Positions 34,471 to 43,011 of a stretch of DNA of 64,000 nt are shown here, piece after piece (within the stretch, counting starts at the first letter, position 1; each line of letters opens with the position of its first letter). The position numbers and the translations under genes are program-made. The DNA comes from Variovorax sp. WS11. Its GTDB lineage: Bacteria; Pseudomonadota; Gammaproteobacteria; Burkholderiales; Burkholderiaceae_C. Location: positions 434,001-498,000 of the forward strand of contig NZ_JAAGOW010000001.1 of NCBI RefSeq assembly GCF_010499245.1, given 5' to 3'. The notes below the pieces were generated by a model, which saw only the letters and a list, made by a program, of their open reading frames with translations, was not told where the DNA came from and did no database searches.

Positions 34471-34713
34471 CCTGGCCGAAGAAGCCATCAGGTCTCTCGG
34501 AAATCGCTTCATCATGCTGCGCCCCAGCGAGGTGATGGCGATGACGGTGGCCGGCGGCTGGCCATAGCCGTCGATGGTCCGCACGGGTTTGGGGATCGTC
34601 GCCCGCACGTGGCCGGCGAGGCTCAGCACGCGCAAGGCGTCGACGTCTGCGCCGTCGTTGACGGCGATGGGCAGATCATGCTCTGCCAGGCGGTGAAGCA
34701 ATGAGATGGGCAC
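34465..34713 (-). CDS. Small hypothetical protein
   Basis: 82 residues, MPISLLHRLAEHDLPIAVND to an RFPRDLMASSARL end. The middle, LRVLSLAGHVRATIPKPVRT, followed by PPATVIAITSLGRSMM, has the look of a small conserved Burkholderiales protein, with a LGR-type wing-like end, but no named domain is recognised. It overlaps the end of the MgtC/DUF4010 gene by six bases and lies 49 bp after the crotonase start side on the same strand. Confidence 0.55.
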   Translation of the reverse strand: MPISLLHRLAEHDLPIAVNDGADVDALRVLSLAGHVRATIPKPVRTIDGYGQPPATVIAITSLGRSMMKRFPRDLMASSARL

Positions 34714-34762
34714 CCCGCGAGTATGCCGGGTCCGGTTTGGACGACTGCCCAGCCCGACTCGG

Positions 34763-35587
34763 CTAGGGCTGCGGCTCGAAGCGCGGCGCGCGCCGCTCGA
34801 TGTTCGCGCGCACGGCCTCGGTCTGGTTGGCGCTGCCGATCAGCGCCTTCTGCTCCACCGACTCGGCCAGCAGCAGATCGGCCGCGCTGTGCGCCATCGC
34901 GGCGTTCAGCAGCCGCTTGCCAGCGCGGATGGCGTCGGGGCTCTTTTGTGCGATCTCGTGCGCCATTTGCAGGGCATCGGCCAGCGGGTCGGCCGACACG
35001 CGCGTCGCGAAGCCCAGCGCCACGGCCTCCTCGCCCGAGAAGATGCGGCCGGTGAACGTGAGCTCGCGCACGACGTCGGTCCGCGCCAGCTCGCGCATCA
35101 GCACCAGGCCGCCCATGTCGGGCACCAGGCCCCACTTGATCTCCATCACCGACAGCTTGGTGTCGGCTGCGACCAGCCGGATGTCGGCGCCCAGGGCCAC
35201 CTGCAGGCCGCCGCCGAAGGCGACGCCATGCACCGCGGCGATCACCGGCACCGGCACCTCGCGCCAGACCATGGCCACCTGCTGCGCCGCGTTGGCGATG
35301 CCGTGGGTGCGCACGAGCAGGTCGGCCGCAGCGTGCCGGCCGATGACCCCGCTGCCGGCACCCTGCTCCATGCGCTGGAAGGACTGCATGTCCAGCCCCG
35401 CGCAGAAGGCCTTGCCGCGGCCTGCGAGCACCACCGCGCGCACGCGAGCGTCGTCGCGCAGCTGCTCGCCGGCATCGATCAGCGCGTCGAACATCGCCGG
35501 GTCCAGCGCGTTCATCTTGTCGGCGCGCGCCAGCTGCAGCTCGACCACGCCGTCGGCGTGGCGGATCGATTCGATGCGGTCGTTCAT
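34763..35587 (-). CDS. Enoyl-CoA hydratase/isomerase (crotonase) family protein
   Basis: 274 residues. Oxyanion-hole segments are GRGKAFCAGLDMQSF and VHGVAFGGGLQVALGADIRL; the latter half has SVMEIKWGLVPDMGG, where Asp rather than Glu is at the second catalytic area, as in many isomerase-type members. The ATG at 35587 is supported by the family N-terminus; the frame continues upstream without a better start. Exact acyl-CoA substrate unknown. Confidence 0.88.
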   Translation of the reverse strand: MNDRIESIRHADGVVELQLARADKMNALDPAMFDALIDAGEQLRDDARVRAVVLAGRGKAFCAGLDMQSFQRMEQGAGSGVIGRHAAADLLVRTHGIANAAQQVAMVWREVPVPVIAAVHGVAFGGGLQVALGADIRLVAADTKLSVMEIKWGLVPDMGGLVLMRELARTDVVRELTFTGRIFSGEEAVALGFATRVSADPLADALQMAHEIAQKSPDAIRAGKRLLNAAMAHSAADLLLAESVEQKALIGSANQTEAVRANIERRAPRFEPQP

Positions 35588-35700
35588 GGCATGTCTTTCG
35601 GTTTCTTCGATGCGGGCGAGTATCGAGGCTCGGCGATGATCGCGCCTGTCGCCCAAACAACAGTGCATCGACAGTACATTCCGTCCACGAGGAGACAGCC

Positions 35701-36090
35701 ATGGCCATTCGCATCGTCCGTCTCGGCACCGAGCGCGCCTCCGGCGAAGGCTTGCGCATCGGCACCGTGCGCCGCCCGCCGCGCGGCGTGCCCAAGACCG
35801 AATTCGCGTCGCAGAACTGGTACGACGTCTGGTACCCCAACCTCGCGCCCTCGGTCGAGACCATGAAGACCGCCCAGGCGGCCGAGACGCCGGCGCAGTG
35901 GGCGGCCTTCGGGCGCAAGTTCAAGGCCGAGATGGCCGACCCCGACGCCAGCCGCAGCCTGGACCTGCTGGCGGCGCTGTCGCACCAGAGCGCCTTCTCG
36001 ATCGGCTGCTACTGCAAGGATGAGTCGCATTGCCACCGGTCCTTCCTGCGCGAGCTGCTGAAGGCGCGGGGGGCGAAGATCGTGGACTAG
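35701..36090 (+). CDS. DUF488 family protein
   Basis: 129 residues. Shows the usual DUF488 features: an N-terminal LGT-like strand, WYDVWYPNLAPS, and the C-terminal Cys-rich motif IGCYCKDESHCHRSFLRELL. The ATG has GAGGAGA upstream. Biochemical role is unknown; the motif suggests nucleic-acid or thiol chemistry. It stands alone between divergent and convergent genes. Confidence 0.88.
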   Translation: MAIRIVRLGTERASGEGLRIGTVRRPPRGVPKTEFASQNWYDVWYPNLAPSVETMKTAQAAETPAQWAAFGRKFKAEMADPDASRSLDLLAALSHQSAFSIGCYCKDESHCHRSFLRELLKARGAKIVD

Positions 36091-36126
36091 GCGCCCGAGC
36101 CTCCGTGGGGTGAACGCCTGGGGGCC

Positions 36127-37029
36127 TTATCTTTGCGCCTTGTCCTTCTGGTTCTGCGCCTCGATGCGCTCGCGCGCTTCCTGCCACTGCGCGTCGCTCC
36201 ACTCGCGCAGCTCGTAGAAGTTGCCGCCGGTGGCCAGCGCGTGGCCGCCGTCCATCATGATGCTCTGGCCGGTGAGCCAGTCGCACTGGCCGGGCGCCAT
36301 CAGGAAGGCGGCCAGGTTCTGCAGCTCGCTCATCTGGCCGGTGCGGGCCATCGGGTTGCGCAGCTTGCTGCGAGCGCCGGGCTCCTCGCCGGGGTTGAGG
36401 CGCTTGCTCATGCCCTCGGTCGGGATCTCGCCCGGCCCGACCGCGTTGAGGCGAATCCCGTAGCGCGCCCATTCGGTGGCCAGCGACTTGGTCATTACCT
36501 CCACGCCCGCCTTGCTCATGGCCGAGGGCACCACGTAAGGCCCTCCGTTGTCGACCCAGGTCACGATGATGCTCATCACGCTGCGGTACGGATCACCCGC
36601 CTTCCACTGCCCCGCCCTCGCCTCCCCGACCCAGCGCTTGCCCACCGCCTGGGTGACGTAGAAGCTGCCGTGGAAGACGATGTTGGCGACGGCATCGAAG
36701 GCGCGCGAGGACAGGCTCTCGGTCGGCGCAACGAAGTTGCCGGCGGCGTTGTTGACCAGGCCGGTCAGCCCGCCGCTCTGCCAGAGCGCCTCCACCATCT
36801 CCTCCACGCTCTGCGCGTTGCGAATGTCGACCCCGAAGGCATCGACCTTGCGGCCGGGGAACTGCGTGCGCCATTGCGCCGCCGTCTCCTCGACCACCGA
36901 CTGGCGCCGGCCGCAGATCGCGACGTCCGCGCCCAGGCCGAGGAAGCGCTCGGCCATCGCCTTGCCGAGCCCGGTGCCGCCGCCGGTGACGAGGATGCGC
37001 CGGCCGGCCATGAGATCGCTCTGGTACAT
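36127..37029 (-). CDS. SDR-family oxidoreductase, 2,4-dienoyl-CoA-reductase-like
   Basis: 300 residues. Cofactor motif TGGGTGLGKA near residue 15, CGRR at the NADP-binding strand end, and NNAAGNF. The usual YxxxK is VPSAMSKAG: Lys is kept but the Tyr position is Ser, as in the SDR-type 2,4-dienoyl-CoA reductases. The C-terminus has a helix beyond the SDR core (WSDAQWQEARERIEAQNQ). Likely helps degrade unsaturated fatty acyl-CoA; it faces a CoA-transferase gene across a 125-bp gap. Confidence 0.82.
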   Translation of the reverse strand: MYQSDLMAGRRILVTGGGTGLGKAMAERFLGLGADVAICGRRQSVVEETAAQWRTQFPGRKVDAFGVDIRNAQSVEEMVEALWQSGGLTGLVNNAAGNFVAPTESLSSRAFDAVANIVFHGSFYVTQAVGKRWVGEARAGQWKAGDPYRSVMSIIVTWVDNGGPYVVPSAMSKAGVEVMTKSLATEWARYGIRLNAVGPGEIPTEGMSKRLNPGEEPGARSKLRNPMARTGQMSELQNLAAFLMAPGQCDWLTGQSIMMDGGHALATGGNFYELREWSDAQWQEARERIEAQNQKDKAQR

Positions 37030-37154
37030 GTGGGTCTCCTTCCAAATTGGCTGTTACGGTCCACCTAGTGGATGAGCTTGCGCAGCCACATCGTAGAGCG
37101 AGGCGGCCGAGCCGGTAAGCTCCAAAGGTGACAGCAGCGCCCAAGGACTCCCCC

Positions 37155-38030
37155 ATGTCAGCTTCTTCCACCCCCGCCTTCGCGCCCCTTGCCGGCGTGC
37201 GCGTGCTGAGCCTCGCGCTCAACCTGCCCGGCCCCGCGGCGCTGATGCGCTGCCGCGCCATGGGCGCCACCTGCCTGAAGTTCGAGCCCCCGAGCGGCGA
37301 TCCGATGGCCCACTACAACCGGGCCGCCTACGCGGCGCTGCACGAAGGCGTGCGTGTGGCAACGGCCGACCTGAAGAGCGAGGCCGGCCTGGCCCAGCTG
37401 CATCAGGCCCTGGACCAGACCGAGGTGCTGCTGACCTCCTTCCGCCCTTCCGCGCTGGCCAAGCTGGGTCTGGGCTGGGAGGCCCTGCAGGCGCGCCACC
37501 CCGCGCTCTCGCAGGTAGCGATCGTCGGCGCCCCCGGCGAGCGGGCCGAGGAACCGGGCCACGACCTCACCTACCTGGCCGAGTGCGGCCTGGTGACCGG
37601 CACCGAGCTGCCGCCCACGCTCTATGCCGACATGGGCGGCGCGCTGCTGGCAAGCGAGGCGGTGCTCCAGGCCGTGTTCCACGCGCGCACCAAGCCAGGA
37701 AGCGGCATCCACCTCGAGGTCGCGCTCAATGCCGCGGCCGACTGGCTGGCGCTACCGCGCAGCTGGGGCCTGACCCAGCCCACGGGCGCGGTGGGCGGCG
37801 CCCATGCGGGCTACCGCGTCTACGCCTGCGCCGACGGGCGCGTGGCCATCGCCGCGCTGGAGCCGCACTTCGCGGCGCGCCTGTGCGAGGCGGCGGGCCT
37901 CGGCGTCCAGGACATGATGGCGCCGGCCACGCGCGAGGCGCTGGCCGCCTGGTTGCAAACCCGCACGCGCGCCGAGCTCGAAGCCGTCGCGCGCGAGCGC
38001 GACGTACCGCTGCTCACGCTCGCGGGCTGA
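37155..38030 (+). CDS. CaiB/BaiF-type CoA-transferase (short)
   Basis: 291 residues, shorter than the roughly 400 of typical class III CoA-transferases. The N-terminal PLAGVRVLSLALNLPGPAAL and MGATCLKFEPPSGDPM are family-typical, and GHDLTYLAECGLVTG covers the YDLL-like region, although the catalytic Asp is not obvious in its usual place. The ATG at 37155 has AAGGA eight bases upstream; a GTG at 37128 is possible. Length and lacking Asp leave activity uncertain. Confidence 0.78.
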   Translation: MSASSTPAFAPLAGVRVLSLALNLPGPAALMRCRAMGATCLKFEPPSGDPMAHYNRAAYAALHEGVRVATADLKSEAGLAQLHQALDQTEVLLTSFRPSALAKLGLGWEALQARHPALSQVAIVGAPGERAEEPGHDLTYLAECGLVTGTELPPTLYADMGGALLASEAVLQAVFHARTKPGSGIHLEVALNAAADWLALPRSWGLTQPTGAVGGAHAGYRVYACADGRVAIAALEPHFAARLCEAAGLGVQDMMAPATREALAAWLQTRTRAELEAVARERDVPLLTLAG

Positions 38031-38036
38031 TCAGGT

Positions 38037-39014
38037 TCAGAGCTTGATGCCCGCGCCCCTCACCGTGGGCCCGAGCACGCCGACCTGGTCCTTCACGAAG
38101 CTCTCGAAGCGCGCCGTGCTTTCGGGCTTGCCGACGATACCCAGTTCGAGCATCTTCTTCTGCACCTCGGGCATCACCATCACCTCGTTGCACGCGCCGT
38201 TGAGCCGGGTGACGATCGCCGCCGGCAGCTTCGCCGGCCCGCTCAGGCCGAAAAAGTTCTCCAGCACCAGCTTGGGCTGGCCGACTTCCACCACCGTCGG
38301 CACCTCCGGCGTGAGCGGCGAGCGCGCCTGGCCCGTCACCGCGATCGGCACCAGTTGGCCGCTCTTGAAGAAGGGCACGAAGGCCGTGAGCACGTCGATG
38401 CCGACCGGGATCACGTTGGCGATCAGGTCGGTGGTCATCGGCGCGCCACCGCGGTAGGGCACATGCACCATGTTGGCGCCGGTGATCTTCCGGATCAGCT
38501 CGCCGTGGATGTGGCCGACCGAACCCGGCCCGCCGGAGCCGAAGTCGAGCCGGCCCTCCTTGCGCGCGCGGGCTTCGAGATCGGCAAAGGTCTTGATGCC
38601 AGATTCCTTGCTGGCCATCAGCACCAGCGGCGCCGAGCCCAGGTAGGCAATGTGCGTGAAGGCCGCGATCGGATCGTAGGGCTGCTTCTCGAGCGCGAAG
38701 GGGCCGAGCGCGATCGGTGTCGTGTTCGAGAGCATGAGCGTATAGCCATCGGGCGCCGCAGCCGCGACCTGCGCGCCCCCGATGGTGCCGCCCGCGCCGG
38801 GCTTGTTGTCCACCACCACCGGCTGGCCCAGCTTCTTGCCGAGCTGCTCGGCCATCACGCGGGCCAGGATGTCGCTGGCGCCGCCGGCCGGAAAGGTGAC
38901 GATGATCTTGATCGGCTTGTCGGGCCACTGGGCGAGGGCCGGCAGCGCGAGCGATGCGGCGCCGGCGGCAAGCAGCTGGAGCGCGCCGCGGCGCGTGGGG
39001 CGGGTGAAGGTCAT
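38037..39014 (-). CDS. Bug/TctC-family solute-binding protein (tripartite tricarboxylate transporter receptor)
   Basis: 325 residues. A Tat-like or Sec signal peptide with TRRGALQLLAAGAASLALPALA precedes the mature QWPDKPIKIIVTFPAGGAS, the hallmark first strand of Bug proteins; PGAGGTIGGAQVA and DFGSGGPGSVGHI are ligand loops. It binds a carboxylate in the periplasm. No TctA/TctB membrane partners are next to it, as is common for the many orphan Bug proteins of Burkholderiales. It converges on the CoA-transferase gene with a 6-bp gap. Confidence 0.9.
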   Translation of the reverse strand: MTFTRPTRRGALQLLAAGAASLALPALAQWPDKPIKIIVTFPAGGASDILARVMAEQLGKKLGQPVVVDNKPGAGGTIGGAQVAAAAPDGYTLMLSNTTPIALGPFALEKQPYDPIAAFTHIAYLGSAPLVLMASKESGIKTFADLEARARKEGRLDFGSGGPGSVGHIHGELIRKITGANMVHVPYRGGAPMTTDLIANVIPVGIDVLTAFVPFFKSGQLVPIAVTGQARSPLTPEVPTVVEVGQPKLVLENFFGLSGPAKLPAAIVTRLNGACNEVMVMPEVQKKMLELGIVGKPESTARFESFVKDQVGVLGPTVRGAGIKL

Positions 39015-39121
39015 GGCGTCTCAATGCAAGAGCGATGCCCGTTGCCTCGCATCATGCGAGCGGCGACCGCGATCACAAGCCCCGCTCGCCCGCCCCACCG
39101 TGCCGGACGGCAGCCGCAGAC

Positions 39122-41216
39122 TCAGGACGCCGGCAGCCGCAGCTCGGCCAGCTTGCGCTCGAAGCGCAGCAGCCAGATGCGCGTCAGCCGCTCGGCGTCG
39201 CTGCCGCGCGTGATGCGCGCGCCGACCACGCCAGCCGGGCAGCCGCTGACGATGGCGCCCGCGGCATCGACCGTGCAGTCCTCCATGCTCCTGCCACGCG
39301 CTGGCCGGCAGCGTCGAACAGCATCGTGCCCAGGCCGAAGTCGTTGTCGTTGACCAGCGCCAGCGTGTTCTCGTCCACCAGCGTCAGGCCCTCGGCCTTC
39401 TCGGCCAGCCAGCCCAGGGCGTTGAGGTCGAGCAGCTCGGTCTTCTTCATCGGCACCACGGTCGACCAGTCGGCGGCGCCCGAGACGGCCTGCGTGATGT
39501 TGCTGATTTCGAGGTTGTGGTCGAGCGCGGCAATGTCGGTGGCATTGGCGGGGATCTCGACCAGCATCAGCTTGTTGAACACCTTCGCATCGCTCTTGCG
39601 CGCGCCCTGCTCGATCACGATGAAGCGGCCGCCGCCCAGGCTCACCATGTCGCCGAGCTTGGCGTTGCCGGTGCGGTCCTTGTCGTACTGGCTGCCGTCG
39701 ATCGGGTAGGCATACATCTTCGAGCGCTCGGTCGCCGGGTCGAACTCGAGCCAGCGCGCGAACTTCGCAATGTGGCGCACGTCGGTGTTGCTGCCGCCGG
39801 GCGGCTTGGCCTTGATGGACTTGCCCGCGCCGTCCTTCGGATCGATCGGGCTTTGCAGGAAGCCGTGCAGCCTGCCGCTGGCCGCGTCGAGCGCCAGCCC
39901 TTCCATGCCGCGGTTGGGCCGCCGCTGCGCCAGCACCAAGGGCAGGTCGGCCGCGCCGGCGCCGGGGCCGTACTTCTTCTCGACCACGCCGGTGGCGATA
40001 TCGATGCGGGCGATGAAGGGGCCGTACTCGTCGCTGGTCCACAGCACGTTGCGGGCCTTGTCGAGCACCATCGTCTCGGGGTCGAGGCCGTTGGCGTCGA
40101 AGCCGGCCTTGGCGGCATCGAAGACGTACTGCTCGGTCAGCGGCGTCTCGCCGGTCGAGCCCACGCCCGACTGGGGCGGCAGGCCGGTGAGCTTCTTCGA
40201 GGCGTCGAGCCGCAGCGCGGTGCTCGACTGCAGCACCGCACCGTTCTTGCCGACCGTGACGACGCCGAAGCTGGGCGCGAAGGAAGGCGCCGGGAACACC
40301 TTGCTGATGTTGGTGGCGCCGGCGCCGCCCGGCACGGGGGCCGTCGGGCCATCGCCGTTGGGGCCGCGGTCGGTGATGGCGTAGAACTCCAGCGCGCCGT
40401 CGGCCGCCGTGCCCTTGAAGGCCAGGCCCGAGCCGTAGGCCGGAAGGAAGCCGTCCGGGAAATCGGCGCGGGTCTTCTCGTTGCTGCCCTCGTAAGGCAC
40501 GTAGAACTTCTTGTCGGCCTGCAGCTGGTGGCGCGTGAGGCTGAGCACGATGCTGCCCAGCGCGTTGGTCTGCGTCGCGGACTCGGTCACCGCGGTGCCG
40601 AGGCTGGACGCCAGGGTGCTCTCGAAATGCTCGCGTGCCAGCTGGCGGCGGCCCGCATCGACGGTGCGGCTGCCGTAGGGGCTGGGCAGCGACGCGAGCA
40701 GCGTGCCGAGCTGGGTGTTGAAGGCGTCGGCCTGGGCGTCGAAGTCCAGCGCGCCGGCCACCAGCGCGGCCTTGAGCGCGGCCGTCAGCTTGATGCCGTT
40801 GGACGGGTCGCCGTCCTCGTCGAGGCTCTGCAGCGCGAGCAGGCGGTTGAGCACCTTGTCCGCCTTCACGCCCTCAGCCGTGGCCTGCAGGTTGGCCAGC
40901 GTGAGCGGGGTGATGGTGGCGCCGCAGGTGGCGCTGCCGAGCGCCAGCGCGCCAGGCTGAAGCGCACGGTGTCGCCTTCCTGCAGACGAACTCGCCCTTG
41001 GCGTTGGTCTGGCCTGGCGGCGGTGCCGGCTTCGTAGTCCAGGCCTTCGACGGCGGCATCGAGGAACACGCCGGCGACGTTTGCCGCCGGCGGCGGCGTA
41101 CCCCCTCCCGTGGTGGGCAGCGTGATGCCGCCCTCCTCCGCCGCCGCACGCCGGCCACCATCACTCACGCCGGCAGCCATCGCCGCCAGCCGCCCCATCC
41201 TCGATCGCTCGTTCAT
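39122..41216 (-). pseudogene. Esterase-like activity of phytase family protein, frameshifted
   Basis: Conserved sequence runs through several frames. The start ATG at 41216 gives a Gly/Pro-rich leader and VAGVFLDAAVEGLDYEAGTA; the frame then changes near 41013, 40980 and 40950, and a long central frame (39290-40869) holds the phytase-like domain with ITDRGPNGDG, LDPETMVLDKARNVLWTSDE, RPNRGMEGLALDAASGRLHG and VNDNDFGLG; a further change near 39293 gives the C-terminus SMEDCTVDAAG to LRLPAS. It would be a secreted protein of about 690 residues. All shifts are single-base and GC-rich, so either recent decay or sequence errors explain them. Confidence 0.75.
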
Positions 41217-41332
41217 TCTTGTGCCTCTGTCGAATCAATGCCCGCGCACCATGCCCGGGCCCCGGGCATTAGTGCGAGAGTTTGTGACGAGGCCGTGAAA
41301 CGACGGCGCGACCAGAACAGGGTGCGCGCCGG

Positions 41333-41863
41333 TCAGGCGCCGACGCGGCGCTCCAGGCGCATGCGCGTGATGAAGCCGATCTGCCGCAGCGCCTCGGCCA
41401 GCTCCTGCCCCGGCTCGCGCGCGGTGCGCGAGGCCAGCTCGGCGAAGATGCCGGCCCGGGTGTAGTGCCGCACGCAGGCGATGAAGGGGAAGCCGTGCCG
41501 CTGGGCGTAGGCCTTGTTCCTGCGCGCCAGCAAGGCTTCCTCGCCGGCGGACAGGGCGCCCAGGCCGGCGCTCTTCTGCTCGTCCATCGAATCGGCCGTC
41601 AGCCCGCCGGCGCGCACCGCGCTGGCCGAAAGCTCGGGATGGCCGCGCAGGAACTCGATCTGGCGGCCGCGACCGCAGGCGTGCACCGCCGCCATCATCG
41701 CGTCGTGCAGCGCCTGCACCGTGGCGAAGGGGCGCTGCGCCCAGGCCGCCTCGGCGACCCAGGGCGAGTGCTCGAAGGTGTCGCCCAGGGCGGCGGTGAA
41801 GGCGGCGCGGTCCATCGCATTGAGGGCGCGCAGATCGTGGGTGGTGGCGTGTTCTGAGGACAT
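41333..41863 (-). CDS. uraD: 2-oxo-4-hydroxy-4-carboxy-5-ureidoimidazoline (OHCU) decarboxylase
   Basis: 176 residues. Converts OHCU to S-allantoin, the last step of urate oxidation to allantoin. Catalytic landmarks are the His in FLRGHPELSA and RRNKAYAQRHGFPFIACV; the N-terminal ALNAMDRAAFTAALGDTFEHSPWVA is typical. The ATG at 41863 is chosen over one 20 codons upstream because the extension is unlike the family. It follows a LysR gene (79-bp gap), which carries a motif shared with the other side of that regulator. Confidence 0.92.
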   Translation of the reverse strand: MSSEHATTHDLRALNAMDRAAFTAALGDTFEHSPWVAEAAWAQRPFATVQALHDAMMAAVHACGRGRQIEFLRGHPELSASAVRAGGLTADSMDEQKSAGLGALSAGEEALLARRNKAYAQRHGFPFIACVRHYTRAGIFAELASRTAREPGQELAEALRQIGFITRMRLERRVGA

Positions 41864-41910
41864 GGCCGGCAGTGTAGGAAGCCGGTGCCGCGGGTTGAAG
41901 CAACGCGCTG

Positions 41911-41925
41911 TTATACGGCGCATAG
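41911..41925 (-). promoter_or_regulatory. Putative LysR site before uraD
   Basis: Minus-strand reading CTATGCGCCGTATAA contains a T-N11-A with TAT/ATA ends and lies 48-62 bases before the uraD ATG. It matches the motif at 42900-42914 at the first nine bases and at the following TAT, 12 of 15 in total. Confidence 0.5.
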
Positions 41926-41942
41926 GAGGCCGCGTACGGCCT

Positions 41943-42881
41943 TCATTGCGAGTCCGGATCAGTCAGCACCTGCGAGGCCGCCGTGAGCAGACCGCGCAGC
42001 CAGACGTGCGGCGCCGCCCGGTGCTGCGAGGCGTGCCAGAGCTGGTAGAAGCGCATGCGCGCGAACTCGATCGGCGACGGCCGGATCGCCAGCGGCAGGC
42101 GCCTGGCGTAGTAGTCCGCGAAATGCCGGCTGGTCGTCATGATCAGATCGGTGCCCGGCAGCAGGTTGGGCGCGAGGCCGAAGTACGGGCACTGCACCCG
42201 GCGGTCGCGGCTCACGCGCAGGGTGGCGAGGCTCGACTCCACCACGCCGCGCTGGGCGATCGAATAGGGCATCGGCACCACGTGCGCGGCGCGCAGGTAG
42301 CGCTCGGCGCTGAGCTCACCGTCGGCGGCCCAGGGATGGTCCTCGGCCATGAGGCAGACGATGTCGTCCTCCAACAGCGTGGAGCTGTGCAGGTGCTCGG
42401 GCGGCTCGGGCCAGTTGCCGATCACGATTTCGATCGCGCCGTCCTGCAGGGCCAGCTCGTAGTCGTACTGCGGCCCGAGCGGCTGGGCGACCAGGCGCGC
42501 ATTCGGCGCCTGCGCGCGGAAGCTGCGCACCACCTGCGCGAGGAAGGGCGGCGCCAGGTAGTCGGGCATGGCGATGGTGAAGCTGCGCTCCGTCGTCGAC
42601 GCATCGAAGCCTTCGCCGGAGTTCAGCAGACCGTCGAGCAACCCCAGCGCGGACTGCGCCTGCGCGGCCGCGGCGAGCGCGCGCGCCGTCGGCACCATGG
42701 TGTTCTTGTCGCGCACCAGCAGAGGGTCGTTGAAGATCTCGCGCAGCCGCTTGAGCGCCGCGCTGATGGCGGGCTGCGACTGGTTCATCCGGATCGCGGT
42801 GCGCGAGACGCTCTGCTCGGCGATCAGCGCGCACAGCACGCGCAGCAGGTAGGTCTCGAAGGGATCGTCGGCGCGGGACAC
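41943..42881 (-). CDS. LysR-family regulator of the urate/purine cluster
   Basis: 312 residues. Helix-turn-helix in LLRVLCALIAEQSVSRTAIR ... NQSQPAISAALKRLREIFND, then VRDKNTMVPTARA as in the NahR-like subgroup. It lies between uraD and a divergent operon for an MFS carrier, two transthyretin-like proteins and guanine deaminase. A sequence motif repeats in both flanking promoter regions, which supports it as the local activator responding to a purine metabolite. Confidence 0.88.
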   Translation of the reverse strand: MSRADDPFETYLLRVLCALIAEQSVSRTAIRMNQSQPAISAALKRLREIFNDPLLVRDKNTMVPTARALAAAAQAQSALGLLDGLLNSGEGFDASTTERSFTIAMPDYLAPPFLAQVVRSFRAQAPNARLVAQPLGPQYDYELALQDGAIEIVIGNWPEPPEHLHSSTLLEDDIVCLMAEDHPWAADGELSAERYLRAAHVVPMPYSIAQRGVVESSLATLRVSRDRRVQCPYFGLAPNLLPGTDLIMTTSRHFADYYARRLPLAIRPSPIEFARMRFYQLWHASQHRAAPHVWLRGLLTAASQVLTDPDSQ

Positions 42882-42899
42882 GGCTGGATATCGACTTTG

Positions 42900-42914
42900 C
42901 TATGCGCCCTATTG
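42900..42914 (+). promoter_or_regulatory. Putative LysR site in the LysR/MFS divergent promoter
   Basis: CTATGCGCCCTATTG, followed by GCGCC, lies 19-33 bases upstream of the lysR ATG and about 98 before the MFS ATG. It is the partner of the motif before uraD and fits an autoregulatory site that also activates the divergent operon. Confidence 0.5.
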
Positions 42915-43011
42915 CGCCTGCCCAGTTTCGCACAGGGCCCCGACTCGCGACCATTGGCGCCACCCCGTTGCACGGGTCCGAGAAGCACACACGAGAGACA
43001 AAGGAACCGAC

